Positions 25,832-34,208 are shown, numbered from the stretch's first letter. The stretch: 64,000 nt of DNA from Pseudovibrio brasiliensis (GCF_018282095.1 NZ_CP074126.1:4562341-4626340); one strand, 5' to 3'. Numbers and translations: made by a program. Notes: a model not told the origin generated them from the letters alone.

Positions 25832-27049
25832 ATGACTATGGAAGCGCAGTTAGTTTTAAAAGTTGATAACACCGCTGCGCGCCGCTTGTTTCTGAGCAAA
25901 CACGCCCTTCTGGAAACACCAACAGGCTCCTCAAAAGGCAGTGATCTCCTCAACCTCATTCACCGGATCGGCTTCGTACAGGTCGACAGCATCAACACGG
26001 TTGAACGGGCCCACCACATGATCCTCTGGTCACGTCGCCAGAGTTATCGCCCCAAGCATCTTCAGAAGCTCCTTGAGACCGACAGAAGTCTCTTTGAGCA
26101 CTGGACACACGATGCTTCAATCATTCCCACCGAGTTCTTCCCTTATTGGAATTACCGCTTCCAGAAGAGCGCAGAGAGCCTCCAGTCACGCTGGAAGGTC
26201 TGGCGCGGTGCGGAGTATCAGGAAAAGCTCAACCTCATTCTCTGCCATATCGAGGAAAACGGCCCCGCTGGCACTTCAGATGTCGGCAAGGATGAAAAAC
26301 GCAGCAAAGGCGGTTGGTGGGAGTGGAACCCGTCCAAGACAGCCCTTGAGTATCTCTGGCGCACCGGACAAATCTCTGTTTCCCGCCGAGAAAACTTCCA
26401 GAAACTCTATGACCTGACCGAACGCGTTATTCCTTCCCAGCATCGCGCCTCCAAACCGTCAAAAGCTGAAACCATCGAGTGGGCCTGCAACTCTGCAATC
26501 GACCGCCTCGGATTCGCAACGCCCAGCGAAGTCGCAGCCTATTGGGACAAGCTTGATCTTGCCGATGTGAAAGCATGGTGCGAGCGCGCCCGGCAAAGAG
26601 GCGAGCTGATCTCCGTTGAAATTGAAGCAGCCAGTGATGGCAAACCCAAACTCTGTCTGGCACGCCCACAAATCGAAGATGAACTTGCATCACTCGATGC
26701 TCCTTCCCAACGCGTACGCATCCTCAGCCCGTTTGATCCGGCTCTGAGAGATCGCAAACGCGCTGAGTTCCTCTTTGACTTCAACTACCGCATTGAAATC
26801 TTCGTTCCAGAACCAAAGAGGCAGTACGGCTATTATGTCTTCCCGGTGATGGAAGGGGACAAACTGATTGGCCGGATCGATATGAAACGCGAGAAAGCTT
26901 CCAATGCACTTGCAGTAAAGCACTTTTGGCTTGAAGCCGGTATGCGTATGGGTAAAGGCCGCCAGCAGCGGCTGGAGGCAGAGCTGGAACGCTGCGCCCT
27001 GTTTGCAGGCTGCTCAGACCTTCAGTATCTCAAAACCTGGCAAGGATAG
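25832..27049 (+). CDS. ycaQ: YcaQ/AlkX-family crosslink-repair DNA glycosylase
   Basis: 405 aa with winged-helix (HTH_42) domains. N-terminal IHRIGFVQVDSINTVERAHHMILWSR contains the QxD motif that is catalytic in YcaQ-type glycosylases. Later FEHWTHDASIIP, then RILSPFDPALRDRKRAEFLFDFNYRIEIFVPEPKRQYGYYVFPVM and KHFWLEAGMRMG are conserved across the family. YcaQ unhooks interstrand crosslinks and N7-alkylguanine. GGAG is 6 nt before the ATG. Single gene, divergent from MAPEG. Confidence 0.88.
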   Translation: MTMEAQLVLKVDNTAARRLFLSKHALLETPTGSSKGSDLLNLIHRIGFVQVDSINTVERAHHMILWSRRQSYRPKHLQKLLETDRSLFEHWTHDASIIPTEFFPYWNYRFQKSAESLQSRWKVWRGAEYQEKLNLILCHIEENGPAGTSDVGKDEKRSKGGWWEWNPSKTALEYLWRTGQISVSRRENFQKLYDLTERVIPSQHRASKPSKAETIEWACNSAIDRLGFATPSEVAAYWDKLDLADVKAWCERARQRGELISVEIEAASDGKPKLCLARPQIEDELASLDAPSQRVRILSPFDPALRDRKRAEFLFDFNYRIEIFVPEPKRQYGYYVFPVMEGDKLIGRIDMKREKASNALAVKHFWLEAGMRMGKGRQQRLEAELERCALFAGCSDLQYLKTWQG

Positions 27050-27136
27050 CCCGCTGGATGGCAGGGCTATCAGAAACAGCAGCAAGCCCTAATACTGCTG
27101 TCAGGTTTCGCTTCTTCGTCAGCTTCATGAGAGCAA

Positions 27137-28030
27137 ATGAGCCAACTCTCTCGAACTTTACTGCGTGTTCTGTTCTGCCTGTTGGCGATGGCCACTTCCA
27201 CAAGCATGGCTCAGTCTCTCACTGATCTGGACGACCACTTCACCTTCAACCCACAAGGCAAATACCAGCCACGCCTTATCGGCCTGTTCGAGACGGATCG
27301 AAACAACACCTCTGGTGCTGCTGAAATCATCACCCCCGTCTTTCAGGACAGTCAGGGTATGGCCTTCGCAGATATCCGCGTGGGCAACTCATCTGAAGCA
27401 GTTTATCTCCTGAGTGCTGGCGGTGGCCTGCGCCACTTCGTAAGCCCCAATCTGATCGGCAGCACCTACATCTTCATGAACTACAAGGAAGATTACAAAC
27501 GCGGTCCAGAATCTGCGATCACCACAGGCATAGAGTTCCTTGCTCACGGCTACGAAGCCCGTTTCAACGCCCAGTTCCCAACAAGCAAGGTTCGCATTTT
27601 GGAACCAAAGCCTGGGAGCACAGAACAGCGAGAGAGCGTTCCACTTCTCAATCTCTCCGGAGAAATCGGCTACGACCTGCCCGGAACCGAGGACTTAGGC
27701 TTTGGCTTGCGCATCTACGCAGGTGGTTTTTACAGAACGGCCAACAACGTGGAAGAGATCAGCGGCGCACAAGGACGATTTGAAATTTCCCGGGCTGGCT
27801 GGTTCGGGGTCCCCGGCCTGAAAACCACCTTTGTTGGACAAATCCGATATCACAGCGACATCAACTATCCCCTTGGCGTCTTTCAACTTCGCGTCGGCTT
27901 GCCTCTGGTGAAGTACTGGAAAGGGATCGCAGTCGATAACTACAACACTCTCAGCCCCATCGAACGCCGCATGACAGAGCGTGTACGCCGCCCCCTCACC
28001 ATTCACAATCTCACGCGTCCTATTCCCTAG
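27137..28030 (+). CDS. Outer-membrane beta-barrel protein, inverse-autotransporter-like
   Basis: 297 aa with signal peptide (LLRVLFCLLAMATSTSMAQ, cut after AQ). Alternating strands such as ITPVFQDSQGMAFADIRVG, GGLRHFVSPNLIGSTYIFMNY, GIEFLAHGYEARFNAQFP, IGYDLPGTEDLGFGLRIYAGG and GLKTTFVGQIRYHSD resemble the 12-strand inverse autotransporter barrel (intimin/invasin). The end RRMTERVRRPLTIHNLTRPIP matches the linker helix zone of that barrel. Here the protein stops directly after it: no Ig-like passenger follows. Function unknown. The classification is by pattern, not by search. Confidence 0.55.
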   Translation: MSQLSRTLLRVLFCLLAMATSTSMAQSLTDLDDHFTFNPQGKYQPRLIGLFETDRNNTSGAAEIITPVFQDSQGMAFADIRVGNSSEAVYLLSAGGGLRHFVSPNLIGSTYIFMNYKEDYKRGPESAITTGIEFLAHGYEARFNAQFPTSKVRILEPKPGSTEQRESVPLLNLSGEIGYDLPGTEDLGFGLRIYAGGFYRTANNVEEISGAQGRFEISRAGWFGVPGLKTTFVGQIRYHSDINYPLGVFQLRVGLPLVKYWKGIAVDNYNTLSPIERRMTERVRRPLTIHNLTRPIP

Positions 28031-28171
28031 AACCCTGCTGAAAATGAAGGCACTAGAGCCCAAACCACTCGAAGCGTTACCCCTCCCGGTTTCAGGGCAT
28101 CACAGACACCCAGCATTAGTGTTAATCTTTTCAGATAGGATACCGCTTCCAGCTCATCCGGGGACAACCAC

Positions 28172-28609
28172 ATGAGGACTATTCCACTCACGCTCATTCC
28201 ATTCCTGCTGTACAACGCAGTGGCTTTCCGATGGTTTGAAGATCTGGAGCCAGTGCTCGACCAAGGCTACAATGTTACGCCTTGGGCCGCCGTCCTCATC
28301 AACATCCCGCTCCCATCAGGCCTCGTGGTTCCGCTGGATGTAGCAACCGTCCTGCTCGCAGCTTCTCTCGTCCTACTCTTCATCGAGATTATCAAGGCAA
28401 CTCGCACCAGCACGCTCTCTCTGGTCGATCACAGCTTATCCCTGCTCATCCTCGTGGCTTACCTCATCGAGTTCCTCTCCGTTCAGGAAGCTGCCACCCC
28501 ACTCTTCCTCCTGCTCATGACCATCACGTTTCTGGATGTTATTGCAGGCTTCATCATCACCTTGTCCGGTGCACGAAGAGATGTGGTCGTCGCCTCAGGC
28601 AACAGCTGA
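28172..28609 (+). CDS. Hypothetical four-helix membrane protein
   Basis: 145 aa. Hydrophobic helices at about residues 5-20, 50-72, 83-102 and 108-130, and an N-terminal segment VAFRWFEDLEPVLDQGYNVTPW on the likely periplasmic side. No recognised domain. Lies 141 bp after the barrel gene and ends 3 bp before the convergent permease stop. No clear function. Confidence 0.7.
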   Translation: MRTIPLTLIPFLLYNAVAFRWFEDLEPVLDQGYNVTPWAAVLINIPLPSGLVVPLDVATVLLAASLVLLFIEIIKATRTSTLSLVDHSLSLLILVAYLIEFLSVQEAATPLFLLLMTITFLDVIAGFIITLSGARRDVVVASGNS

Positions 28610-28612
28610 TAC

Positions 28613-29842
28613 TCAAACCCCTGACGGAATACCGAAGAGAACCACTAGCGCGCACAGCAAACCAGTCGCGCCTGTAAACCAGAACATCCCCACCCGGTTT
28701 CGCATCCCTTTCAGTTGCCAAAGCGCTGTTAGAGCTACACAGCACTGAAGCATGTAGAACAACGCAAAGGCTCTGGAAGACAACGTGATGATATGCAGGA
28801 TATCAGTACTCCAGATGAGGGTAACAGATACGAAGGTGATAAACGGATAGGCATGCCTTATCTTCACACGCCTATTGGTTACATCCTCCAGCAATCCAGC
28901 TGAACCAATGGAATCCGCAACAGAGGCCCCAAACTGGCTAGCAACTGCCCCCAGTGTCAGCAGCAACGGCAATACAATCGCCACATGCCCCACCAGCGTG
29001 ATGATCCCCGATACGCTTTCATCATTCTTCAGCAGCGGAAACAGCACTGTCAGCAATGCGAAGAAGCAGAGGTAAATCACGGCAGAGTACATCTGCGCAT
29101 TCCTCATCGTTTCAGCACGCATCTTGGGTGAGTATTCATCACCGATGAACTTCGAGGTCTCAAACCCCTGCACCACAATCAGCAGCCCTAGCATGATCTG
29201 AACCTTCTCCAACCCAACAGCCTTCAGTCCATCTCTCACTTCCCATTGCCCACTAAAAGCAAGCTCACCATTGTAAAACAGCAACCCCACCAGCAAACCG
29301 AAGATCACCGTCAGGTTCAGAGAAACAGCATATTTCTCCACCCGCTCCACCAGATGCAAACCACCGGAGAAGCCCACCAGCCCGATGAAGACCGTCAGCA
29401 CAGTCCCAATCCAGTTGGCTATCTCCCGATGTTCATACCCAAAGCCCTTAAGCAGAAAGTTCCCAAGCAGCACGAGGTAATAGGCAATCGAGATGAAATA
29501 AGCGAACGCCAGAGTTAGCTGCGAAAGCTTCTCCAGCGACGTGGTCAGACGAATACGCCCTTCCTGTTGCTGCTGCTCCACAATCTGCTCGGTGTGTAGA
29601 ATGTTGAACCGGATCACCGCCCCCACGCAGTACGCCGCCAGAATAAGCCCACTGATGCCGATAATCGCCCAGTGCCCAATCTCCTTGGCGATAATCGGCA
29701 CTGAGACCAGAAACCCGCTCCCGATAATCGAAGCCAGCGGCGTGACAGTTGCCTGCCATTTCTCCGAGACCCGGACACGGTGTGAGAACAGCACCAGCAA
29801 TCCAAGCAGCATGGCAACAAACACGACAACAGAGTTGAGCAT
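28613..29842 (-). CDS. APC-superfamily-like membrane transporter
   Basis: 409 aa, about 11-12 transmembrane helices. The N-terminal part (ATVTPLASIIGSGFLVSVPIIAKEIGHWAIIG) resembles the first helices of APC amino-acid permeases with a GSG unwinding motif, and helix 6 region GLLIVVQGFETSKFIGDEY contains the FE/Y pattern of APC carriers. ATG at 29842 has GAGAG nearby; an in-frame start at 29887 is less likely. Substrate unknown. Follows metZ on the same strand after a terminator. Confidence 0.65.
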   Translation of the reverse strand: MLNSVVVFVAMLLGLLVLFSHRVRVSEKWQATVTPLASIIGSGFLVSVPIIAKEIGHWAIIGISGLILAAYCVGAVIRFNILHTEQIVEQQQQEGRIRLTTSLEKLSQLTLAFAYFISIAYYLVLLGNFLLKGFGYEHREIANWIGTVLTVFIGLVGFSGGLHLVERVEKYAVSLNLTVIFGLLVGLLFYNGELAFSGQWEVRDGLKAVGLEKVQIMLGLLIVVQGFETSKFIGDEYSPKMRAETMRNAQMYSAVIYLCFFALLTVLFPLLKNDESVSGIITLVGHVAIVLPLLLTLGAVASQFGASVADSIGSAGLLEDVTNRRVKIRHAYPFITFVSVTLIWSTDILHIITLSSRAFALFYMLQCCVALTALWQLKGMRNRVGMFWFTGATGLLCALVVLFGIPSGV

Positions 29843-29885
29843 GGTTCTCTCGCAGGCAGAGGAGCAGCACCCAAGCACCAAAAGC

Positions 29886-29914
29886 AAAAAAGGGCACCAG
29901 TTCAGGCACCCTTT
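29886..29914 (-). terminator. metZ terminator
   Basis: On the minus strand AAGGGTGCC pairs with GGTGCCCTT (two G-T pairs) around a 6-nt loop and is followed by TTTT. Confidence 0.7.
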
Positions 29915-29951
29915 CTAAGTTCAGAAGCAAAATTTGCTCTTAAGCAGTCTA

Positions 29952-31142
29952 TTAGCCCTTTAAGCTTTCCAGCGCACGAGCAACATCTTCCAGCAGATCA
30001 TCCGGATCTTCCAGGCCAACAGAAAGACGAAGTGTCTTGTCTGTGATGCCCAGCTCCAGACGCGCATCTTCCGCAACACTCTGGTGCGTTGTGGTCGCCG
30101 GATGGGTAATCAGGCTCTTCGCATCACCCAGGTTGTTGGAAAGGCTGACAATGTCCAGCGCGTTGGAGAACTTGAACGCAGCCTCTTTGCCGCCTGCCAG
30201 ATCAAACGCCAGCATGGTGGAACCACCACGCATCTGCTTCGCCACAATATCCGCCTGCGGGTGATCCGCACGGCCCGGATAGATCAGGCGAGACACAGCA
30301 GAATGATCCGCAAGGAACTCCGCCAGTTTACCCGCTGTCGCAGTCTGACGCTCCACGCGCAGAGACAGCGTCTCCAGACCTTTCAGCAGAACCCATGCAT
30401 TAAACGGGCTCATTGCAGGACCGGTATGCTTGAACGGGTCATGGAACTCTTCCACGATCCACTTCTCATCGGAAAGCACAATACCGCCCAGGCATCGGCC
30501 CTGACCGTCAATATGCTTGGTCGCAGAGTAGATCACCACATCCGCACCTAGCGCCAGCGGGCTCTGCCAGATAGCAGTCGCAAACACGTTGTCGACAATA
30601 AGCCGTCCACCAGCTTCGTGAATAATATCCGCCACAGCAGGAATATCGATAACTTCAAGCGTCGGGTTGGTTGGGCTTTCAAGAAATGCCGCTGTGGTGT
30701 TCGGACGAACCGCAGCTTTCCATTGCTCAATGTCGGTGCCATCAATCAGTGTGGACTCCACACCGTAGCGTGGCAGCAGCTTTTCGATGATGTAGCGGCA
30801 GGAGCCAAACAGCGCCTTTGGTGCAATCACGTGATCGCCCGCTTTCACGCAGGCCATAATCGCAGAGTTAACAGCCGCCATACCGGAAGCAGTGCCACGT
30901 GCAGCCTCAGCGCCTTCCAGCTCGCACATTCGCTGCTCGAACATTCCGACAGTCGGGTTTGCATACCGAGAATAAATGTAACCCGGATTCTCGCCAAGAA
31001 AGCGTGCTTCTGCCGCTTCTGAGCTGTCGTAAACATACCCTTGTGTAAGGAAGATAGCTTCGGATGTTTCACCAAAGCTGGAGCGCGTTGTGCCTCCATG
31101 AACAAGCCGAGTTGCTGGCTTCCAGTTCTTTGCGTCTGTCAT
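29952..31142 (-). CDS. metZ: O-succinylhomoserine sulfhydrylase
   Basis: 396-aa Cys/Met-metabolism PLP enzyme that makes homocysteine from acylated homoserine and sulfide. Motifs: ATRLVHGGTTRS, TQGYVYDSSEAAEARF, YSRYANPTVGMFEQRM, SPTNPTLEVIDIPAVADI, and the PLP lysine in VIYSATKHIDGQGR. Complete length. It sits behind a SAM-II riboswitch (31227-31279) and a terminator (31185-31208). Together with metX-metW at 18 kb this gives the direct-sulfhydrylation route. The substrate name follows the family; metX suggests the acetyl ester may be used in vivo. Confidence 0.94.
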   Translation of the reverse strand: MTDAKNWKPATRLVHGGTTRSSFGETSEAIFLTQGYVYDSSEAAEARFLGENPGYIYSRYANPTVGMFEQRMCELEGAEAARGTASGMAAVNSAIMACVKAGDHVIAPKALFGSCRYIIEKLLPRYGVESTLIDGTDIEQWKAAVRPNTTAAFLESPTNPTLEVIDIPAVADIIHEAGGRLIVDNVFATAIWQSPLALGADVVIYSATKHIDGQGRCLGGIVLSDEKWIVEEFHDPFKHTGPAMSPFNAWVLLKGLETLSLRVERQTATAGKLAEFLADHSAVSRLIYPGRADHPQADIVAKQMRGGSTMLAFDLAGGKEAAFKFSNALDIVSLSNNLGDAKSLITHPATTTHQSVAEDARLELGITDKTLRLSVGLEDPDDLLEDVARALESLKG

Positions 31143-31184
31143 CGCTCATTCCTGCCCGAAGAGATATTGCTCTACCCCTTCATT

Positions 31185-31208
31185 AAAAAACCCCGGCGCG
31201 GGCCGAGG
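31185..31208 (-). terminator. Intrinsic terminator between SAM-II aptamer and metZ
   Basis: On the minus strand CCTCGGC (31202-31208) pairs with GCCGGGG (31191-31197, one T-G pair) around a 4-nt loop and is followed by six T. It lies inside the metZ leader, 19 nt after the aptamer, so it must be read through for metZ expression. Confidence 0.82.
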
Positions 31209-31226
31209 TCTATACAAGAACCCGAC

Positions 31227-31279
31227 CCTTTAGCTACTTGTTTAACGTGGTTGCAAGCCGGTCGACCAAATCACCACGG
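31227..31279 (-). promoter_or_regulatory. SAM-II riboswitch aptamer controlling metZ
   Basis: On the minus strand the segment carries the SAM-II consensus in order: CCGTGGTGATTTG, the GACCGGCTTGCA block, CCACGTTAAACAAGT and GCTAAAGG. The P1 stem CGTGGT/ACCACG and the 3' strand that forms the H-type pseudoknot are present. SAM-II binds S-adenosylmethionine and lowers expression of methionine genes in alphaproteobacteria. Here a terminator follows, suggesting control of transcription. Confidence 0.92.
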
Positions 31280-31290
31280 AATAGGCAGCG

Positions 31291-31319
31291 GTTCTACCGC
31301 GAAAATTCCATAGGGTCAA
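31291..31319 (-). promoter_or_regulatory. metZ promoter
   Basis: TTGACC (31314-31319) and TAGAAC (31291-31296) with 17-bp spacing on the minus strand, placing the transcription start a few bases before the aptamer. Confidence 0.65.
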
Positions 31320-31410
31320 TCAATCAGCTCTGGTTGCAGACTTGGCGTAGGATCAAACTTACGTTAATCAGTGTCAGAACGATTTGAGTACGAGTGGGGC
31401 GGGACCAACA

Positions 31411-32517
31411 ATGACAGGCATTCTTCCGGCAAAAGCGATTGAAGCTATGTTTGCCAACAGTGCAATTAAAGCAGACAGAGCGCCTGACGAGGACCAGATT
31501 CAGCCAGCAAGCCTCGACCTGCGACTGGGCGCTAAAGCATGGCGTGTCCGTGCCTCTTTCCTGCCCGGCCCGGATGCCAAAGTAGAAGACAAACTGGACA
31601 AGCTGATCCTGCACGAAATCGACCTCAGCAAAAGCGCCGTGCTGGAAACCAACTGCGTTTACATCGTCCAGCTTCAGGAAGCACTCAACCTGCCGGATGA
31701 CCTGTCCGCCACGGCAAACCCGAAGAGCTCTACTGGCCGCATCGACGTTTTCACCCGTGTCATCACCGATCAGGGCAAAGCCTTCGACCGCGTTGAGGCA
31801 GGCTACAACGGCCCGCTCTATGCAGAGATTTCGCCAAAGACCTTTCCGGTTCTGGTCCGCGAAGGCTCCCGTTTGTGCCAGATCCGCTTCCGCAATGGCG
31901 GTGGCTTCATTCCGGATGAGCATCTGCTGCACATCCACAAGGAGCACACCCTTGTCTCCGGCGGCAATGATGAGCACGCCATCAGCAACGGTGTACAAGT
32001 CTCTATCGACCTGAAAGGCAACGGCAAAGACAGCCTCATCGGCTACCGCGCCAAACGCCACACCGGCGTGATCGATGTGGACCGCAAGGACGCACAGGAC
32101 CCGGCAGACTTCTGGGAGCCAATCTACAATCGCGGTGACGCAACCCTGATCCTTGATCCAAACGAGTTCTACATCCTCGTCTCGCAGGAAGCTGTTCACG
32201 TCCCGCCAAACTACGCCGCAGAGATGGTGCCGTTTGACCCGCTCGTCGGTGAGTTCCGCGTCCACTACGCTGGCTTCTTCGATCCCGGCTTCGGTCACTC
32301 CACCGTAGGTGGCACTGGCTCTCGCGCCGTTCTGGAAGTCCGCTCGCACGACGTGCCGTTCATCGTCGAACATGGCCAGACCGTTGGCCGCCTCGTCTAT
32401 GAACACATGCAGGAAGTGCCGGAAACCCTCTACGGCGAAGGCATCGGCTCCAACTATCAGGGTCAAGCTCTCAAGCTCTCCAAGCACTTCAGAGCGACAC
32501 AGACGGAAGAGGCATAA
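31411..32517 (+). CDS. dcd: dCTP deaminase (two-domain alphaproteobacterial type)
   Basis: 368 aa, about twice the length of E. coli Dcd (193 aa). Deaminates dCTP to dUTP for thymidylate synthesis. Two dUTPase-like halves: the first with QPASLDLRLGAKAWRVRASFL and SATANPKSSTGRIDVFTRVITD; the second with EVRSHDVPFIVEHGQTVGRLVYEHM and PETLYGEGIGSNYQGQALKLSKHF. The name 2'-deoxycytidine 5'-triphosphate deaminase is the usual one for this long form. ATG at 31411 is used. Followed 6 bp later by yigZ. Divergent from metZ. Confidence 0.88.
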   Translation: MTGILPAKAIEAMFANSAIKADRAPDEDQIQPASLDLRLGAKAWRVRASFLPGPDAKVEDKLDKLILHEIDLSKSAVLETNCVYIVQLQEALNLPDDLSATANPKSSTGRIDVFTRVITDQGKAFDRVEAGYNGPLYAEISPKTFPVLVREGSRLCQIRFRNGGGFIPDEHLLHIHKEHTLVSGGNDEHAISNGVQVSIDLKGNGKDSLIGYRAKRHTGVIDVDRKDAQDPADFWEPIYNRGDATLILDPNEFYILVSQEAVHVPPNYAAEMVPFDPLVGEFRVHYAGFFDPGFGHSTVGGTGSRAVLEVRSHDVPFIVEHGQTVGRLVYEHMQEVPETLYGEGIGSNYQGQALKLSKHFRATQTEEA

Positions 32518-32522
32518 GATCC

Positions 32523-33071
32523 ATGCCTCTCTTCACCGTAGAGCGCGAGTTTTATGCAGAGCTGGAGGAGAAGAAGTCTCGCTTCCTCGCCTTTCTGCTT
32601 CCGCATGCTGACTTTGCTGAGCGCCTCGCACAGCTACGGGATGAGCACAAAAAAGCCAATCACCACGTCACCGCTTTCCGCCGCATGCTTCCGGAAGGCC
32701 GCATCGATGAAGGCGGTAAAGACGATGGCGAACCTGCCGGCACCTCCGGCATGCCGACGCTGAAAACCCTCATCGGCGCAGATCTTGTAGATGTGGGCGT
32801 CATCATCGTACGCTACTTTGGCGGCACCAAGCTGGGCACCGGCGGTCTGGCACGGGCCTACTCCGGTGCCTCAAACCTCGCTATTCAGGAAGCTGAACTT
32901 GTGCCATGGCTGCGCACCAAAACCCGCTCAGTCTCCGCAAGCTTCGCCAGCAGTGCCGAACTGGAACGCCAGGTCATTCTGCTACAGCTGGAAATCCTCG
33001 AACGCACCTTCACAGAAGACGGTGTAACCCTTCTGGTGAGCGGACCTGAAGACCAGGTCGACCAGCTCTAA
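32523..33071 (+). CDS. yigZ: YigZ/IMPACT family protein
   Basis: 182 aa. N-terminal UPF0029/IMPACT domain (EEKKSRFLAFLLPHADFAERLAQL, HHVTAFRRMLPEGRIDEGGKDDGEPAGTSGMP, GVIIVRYFGGTKLGTGGLARAYSGA) and a C-terminal DUF1949-like segment (residues about 125-180). IMPACT proteins touch translation or stress control in eukaryotes; the bacterial role is uncertain. Starts 6 bp after dcd, probably one transcript. Confidence 0.9.
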   Translation: MPLFTVEREFYAELEEKKSRFLAFLLPHADFAERLAQLRDEHKKANHHVTAFRRMLPEGRIDEGGKDDGEPAGTSGMPTLKTLIGADLVDVGVIIVRYFGGTKLGTGGLARAYSGASNLAIQEAELVPWLRTKTRSVSASFASSAELERQVILLQLEILERTFTEDGVTLLVSGPEDQVDQL

Positions 33072-33155
33072 CCCACTGCTTATATAAAACTTTCAGCTCT
33101 CTTCACCTCTTCTCCTTCAGCTAGATAATTAAAATCCTAATAAAAACTTAAACGT

Positions 33156-33170
33156 TGGCACGCGCCTTGC
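33156..33170 (+). promoter_or_regulatory. Sigma-54 promoter for gene at 33230
   Basis: TGGCACG-N4-TTGC: GG at 33157-33158 and GC at 33169-33170 are exactly 10 bp apart, matching the -24/-12 consensus of RpoN promoters. The start of transcription would be near 33182, giving a leader of about 48 nt. Confidence 0.8.
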
Positions 33171-33229
33171 GATGTGAATGTCAGGAAACGGCATTCGTCT
33201 CATTTTGAGACAGTCGGGGGAGTGAAGTC

Positions 33230-33640
33230 ATGCGTGTCACCCGCACTGGAAAAGCGATTAACACTGGAACAGACGCTGATCGTCGCTATCGCGACATCGG
33301 TTCCCGCCGTCACGCCAAAATCACCGAACAACGGGCAGAAAACGTCTCAAGACGAAACACCTACGGCAAAGCAGGCAAAGAGCTGCAGACCGCCGAAGAT
33401 GTTACCAGCACACACACGCCACACGATAACGATGCGCAGTTCTATGATCTGCCAAAGCGCATCAACGTCTTCCGCTGCAACTCCGCTTTCCTCGCCCACC
33501 TCATCGGTATCAAGGAAAACGCCGCCCACCTGCGCGAACGCCGCCGCGTAGAACCCCAGGAAGGCGCCATCAGCTACACCACCACCGAAAAAGCCCCCCG
33601 CCTCATCGGCGAAGGCCGCATCATCGAATACAACGCGTAA
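33230..33640 (+). CDS. Hypothetical protein under sigma-54 promoter (136 aa)
   Basis: Not recognised. Very basic N-terminal half (TGTDADRRYRDIGSRRHAKITEQRAENVSRRNTYG, positions 12-46) that looks disordered and nucleic-acid-friendly, then a more ordered C-terminal part FYDLPKRINVFRCNSAFLAHLIGIKENAAHLRERRRVEP ending GRIIEYNA. No signal peptide or membrane segment. GGGGAG precedes the ATG by 7 nt. The strong sigma-54 promoter at 33156-33170 implies control by an NtrC/NifA-type activator, for instance nitrogen supply or another stress. It could be a small regulator or a locally acquired gene. Structured element copy B starts 26 bp after its stop. Confidence 0.7.
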   Translation: MRVTRTGKAINTGTDADRRYRDIGSRRHAKITEQRAENVSRRNTYGKAGKELQTAEDVTSTHTPHDNDAQFYDLPKRINVFRCNSAFLAHLIGIKENAAHLRERRRVEPQEGAISYTTTEKAPRLIGEGRIIEYNA

Positions 33641-33665
33641 GCTGACATCCTGTCACAAACACCAA

Positions 33666-34153
33666 TAGCACCGCATGGCATCCCATGCAGTGGTGAGGCT
33701 GAAAGTCCCCGCAAGGCGGGTGGAGCAAGACGAACAGGCTGAGCCTGCGCTACTTGTTAGAAATGAGTCTTCGGCAACAGCTGGTCGCCTCGCTCGGGTC
33801 TTTTAATATGGACAACATCGCCTCTTATCCTGAAAGACACGATGGCCAGTTTCCTGGAAAGACAAAGCTGCCCTCGCAACGGGTTTCCCCAAGAGCAAAA
33901 GCTCTTTGCCTCTGGCATTCACCGCTCTGACCAGTAAATGCCACCGCTTGATGCCCTTCAGACTTGGGCCCTTCCTCCCAGACCATGCGGTCACGCCTGA
34001 AAATCGGTTCCACCGGACAACCGAAAGATGCGTTACTTCTCCCGAAAGCCCAACCCCGCCCACGCCGCGAGATGGACGGTCCACCCCGGCCCGATTGCGT
34101 GGGCACACAACAAAGATAATGCCGCTAAGTAGGAGGGGGATAAGTTTTCTAGA
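33666..34153 (-). ncRNA. Candidate large structured RNA / mobile element, copy B
   Basis: Minus-strand counterpart of 13861-14309. Read 5' to 3' from 34153: AAACTTATCCCCCTC, then at 34106 GTGCCCACGC..GCGTGGG with the inner TGGAC/GTCCA hairpin, then a variable middle with its own hairpins (GGCATT..AATGCC, AAGAGC..GCTCTT, CCAG GAAA CTGG), then the conserved 3' block GAGGCGA..TCGTCTT, AACAAGTAGCGCAGG, CAGGC tca GCCTG, CCCGC ctt GCGGG and the terminal GCATGG/CCATGC hairpin ending GGTGCTA at 33666. Longer than copy A because of the middle. Lies 26 bp downstream of the 136-aa gene's stop. No nuclease or transposase gene is adjacent. A 158-codon frame crosses it but is not conserved in copy A. Confidence 0.5.
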
Positions 34154-34208
34154 CCCCTCGTATCCTGACCACCGCCAACCAGCATGCGATGCAGGAGCCT
34201 CCCCAGCA

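Noticed and set aside
31324-32487. 387-codon frame antisense to dcd
   Set aside because: dcd on the other strand has clear family motifs; this frame has none and no start signal.
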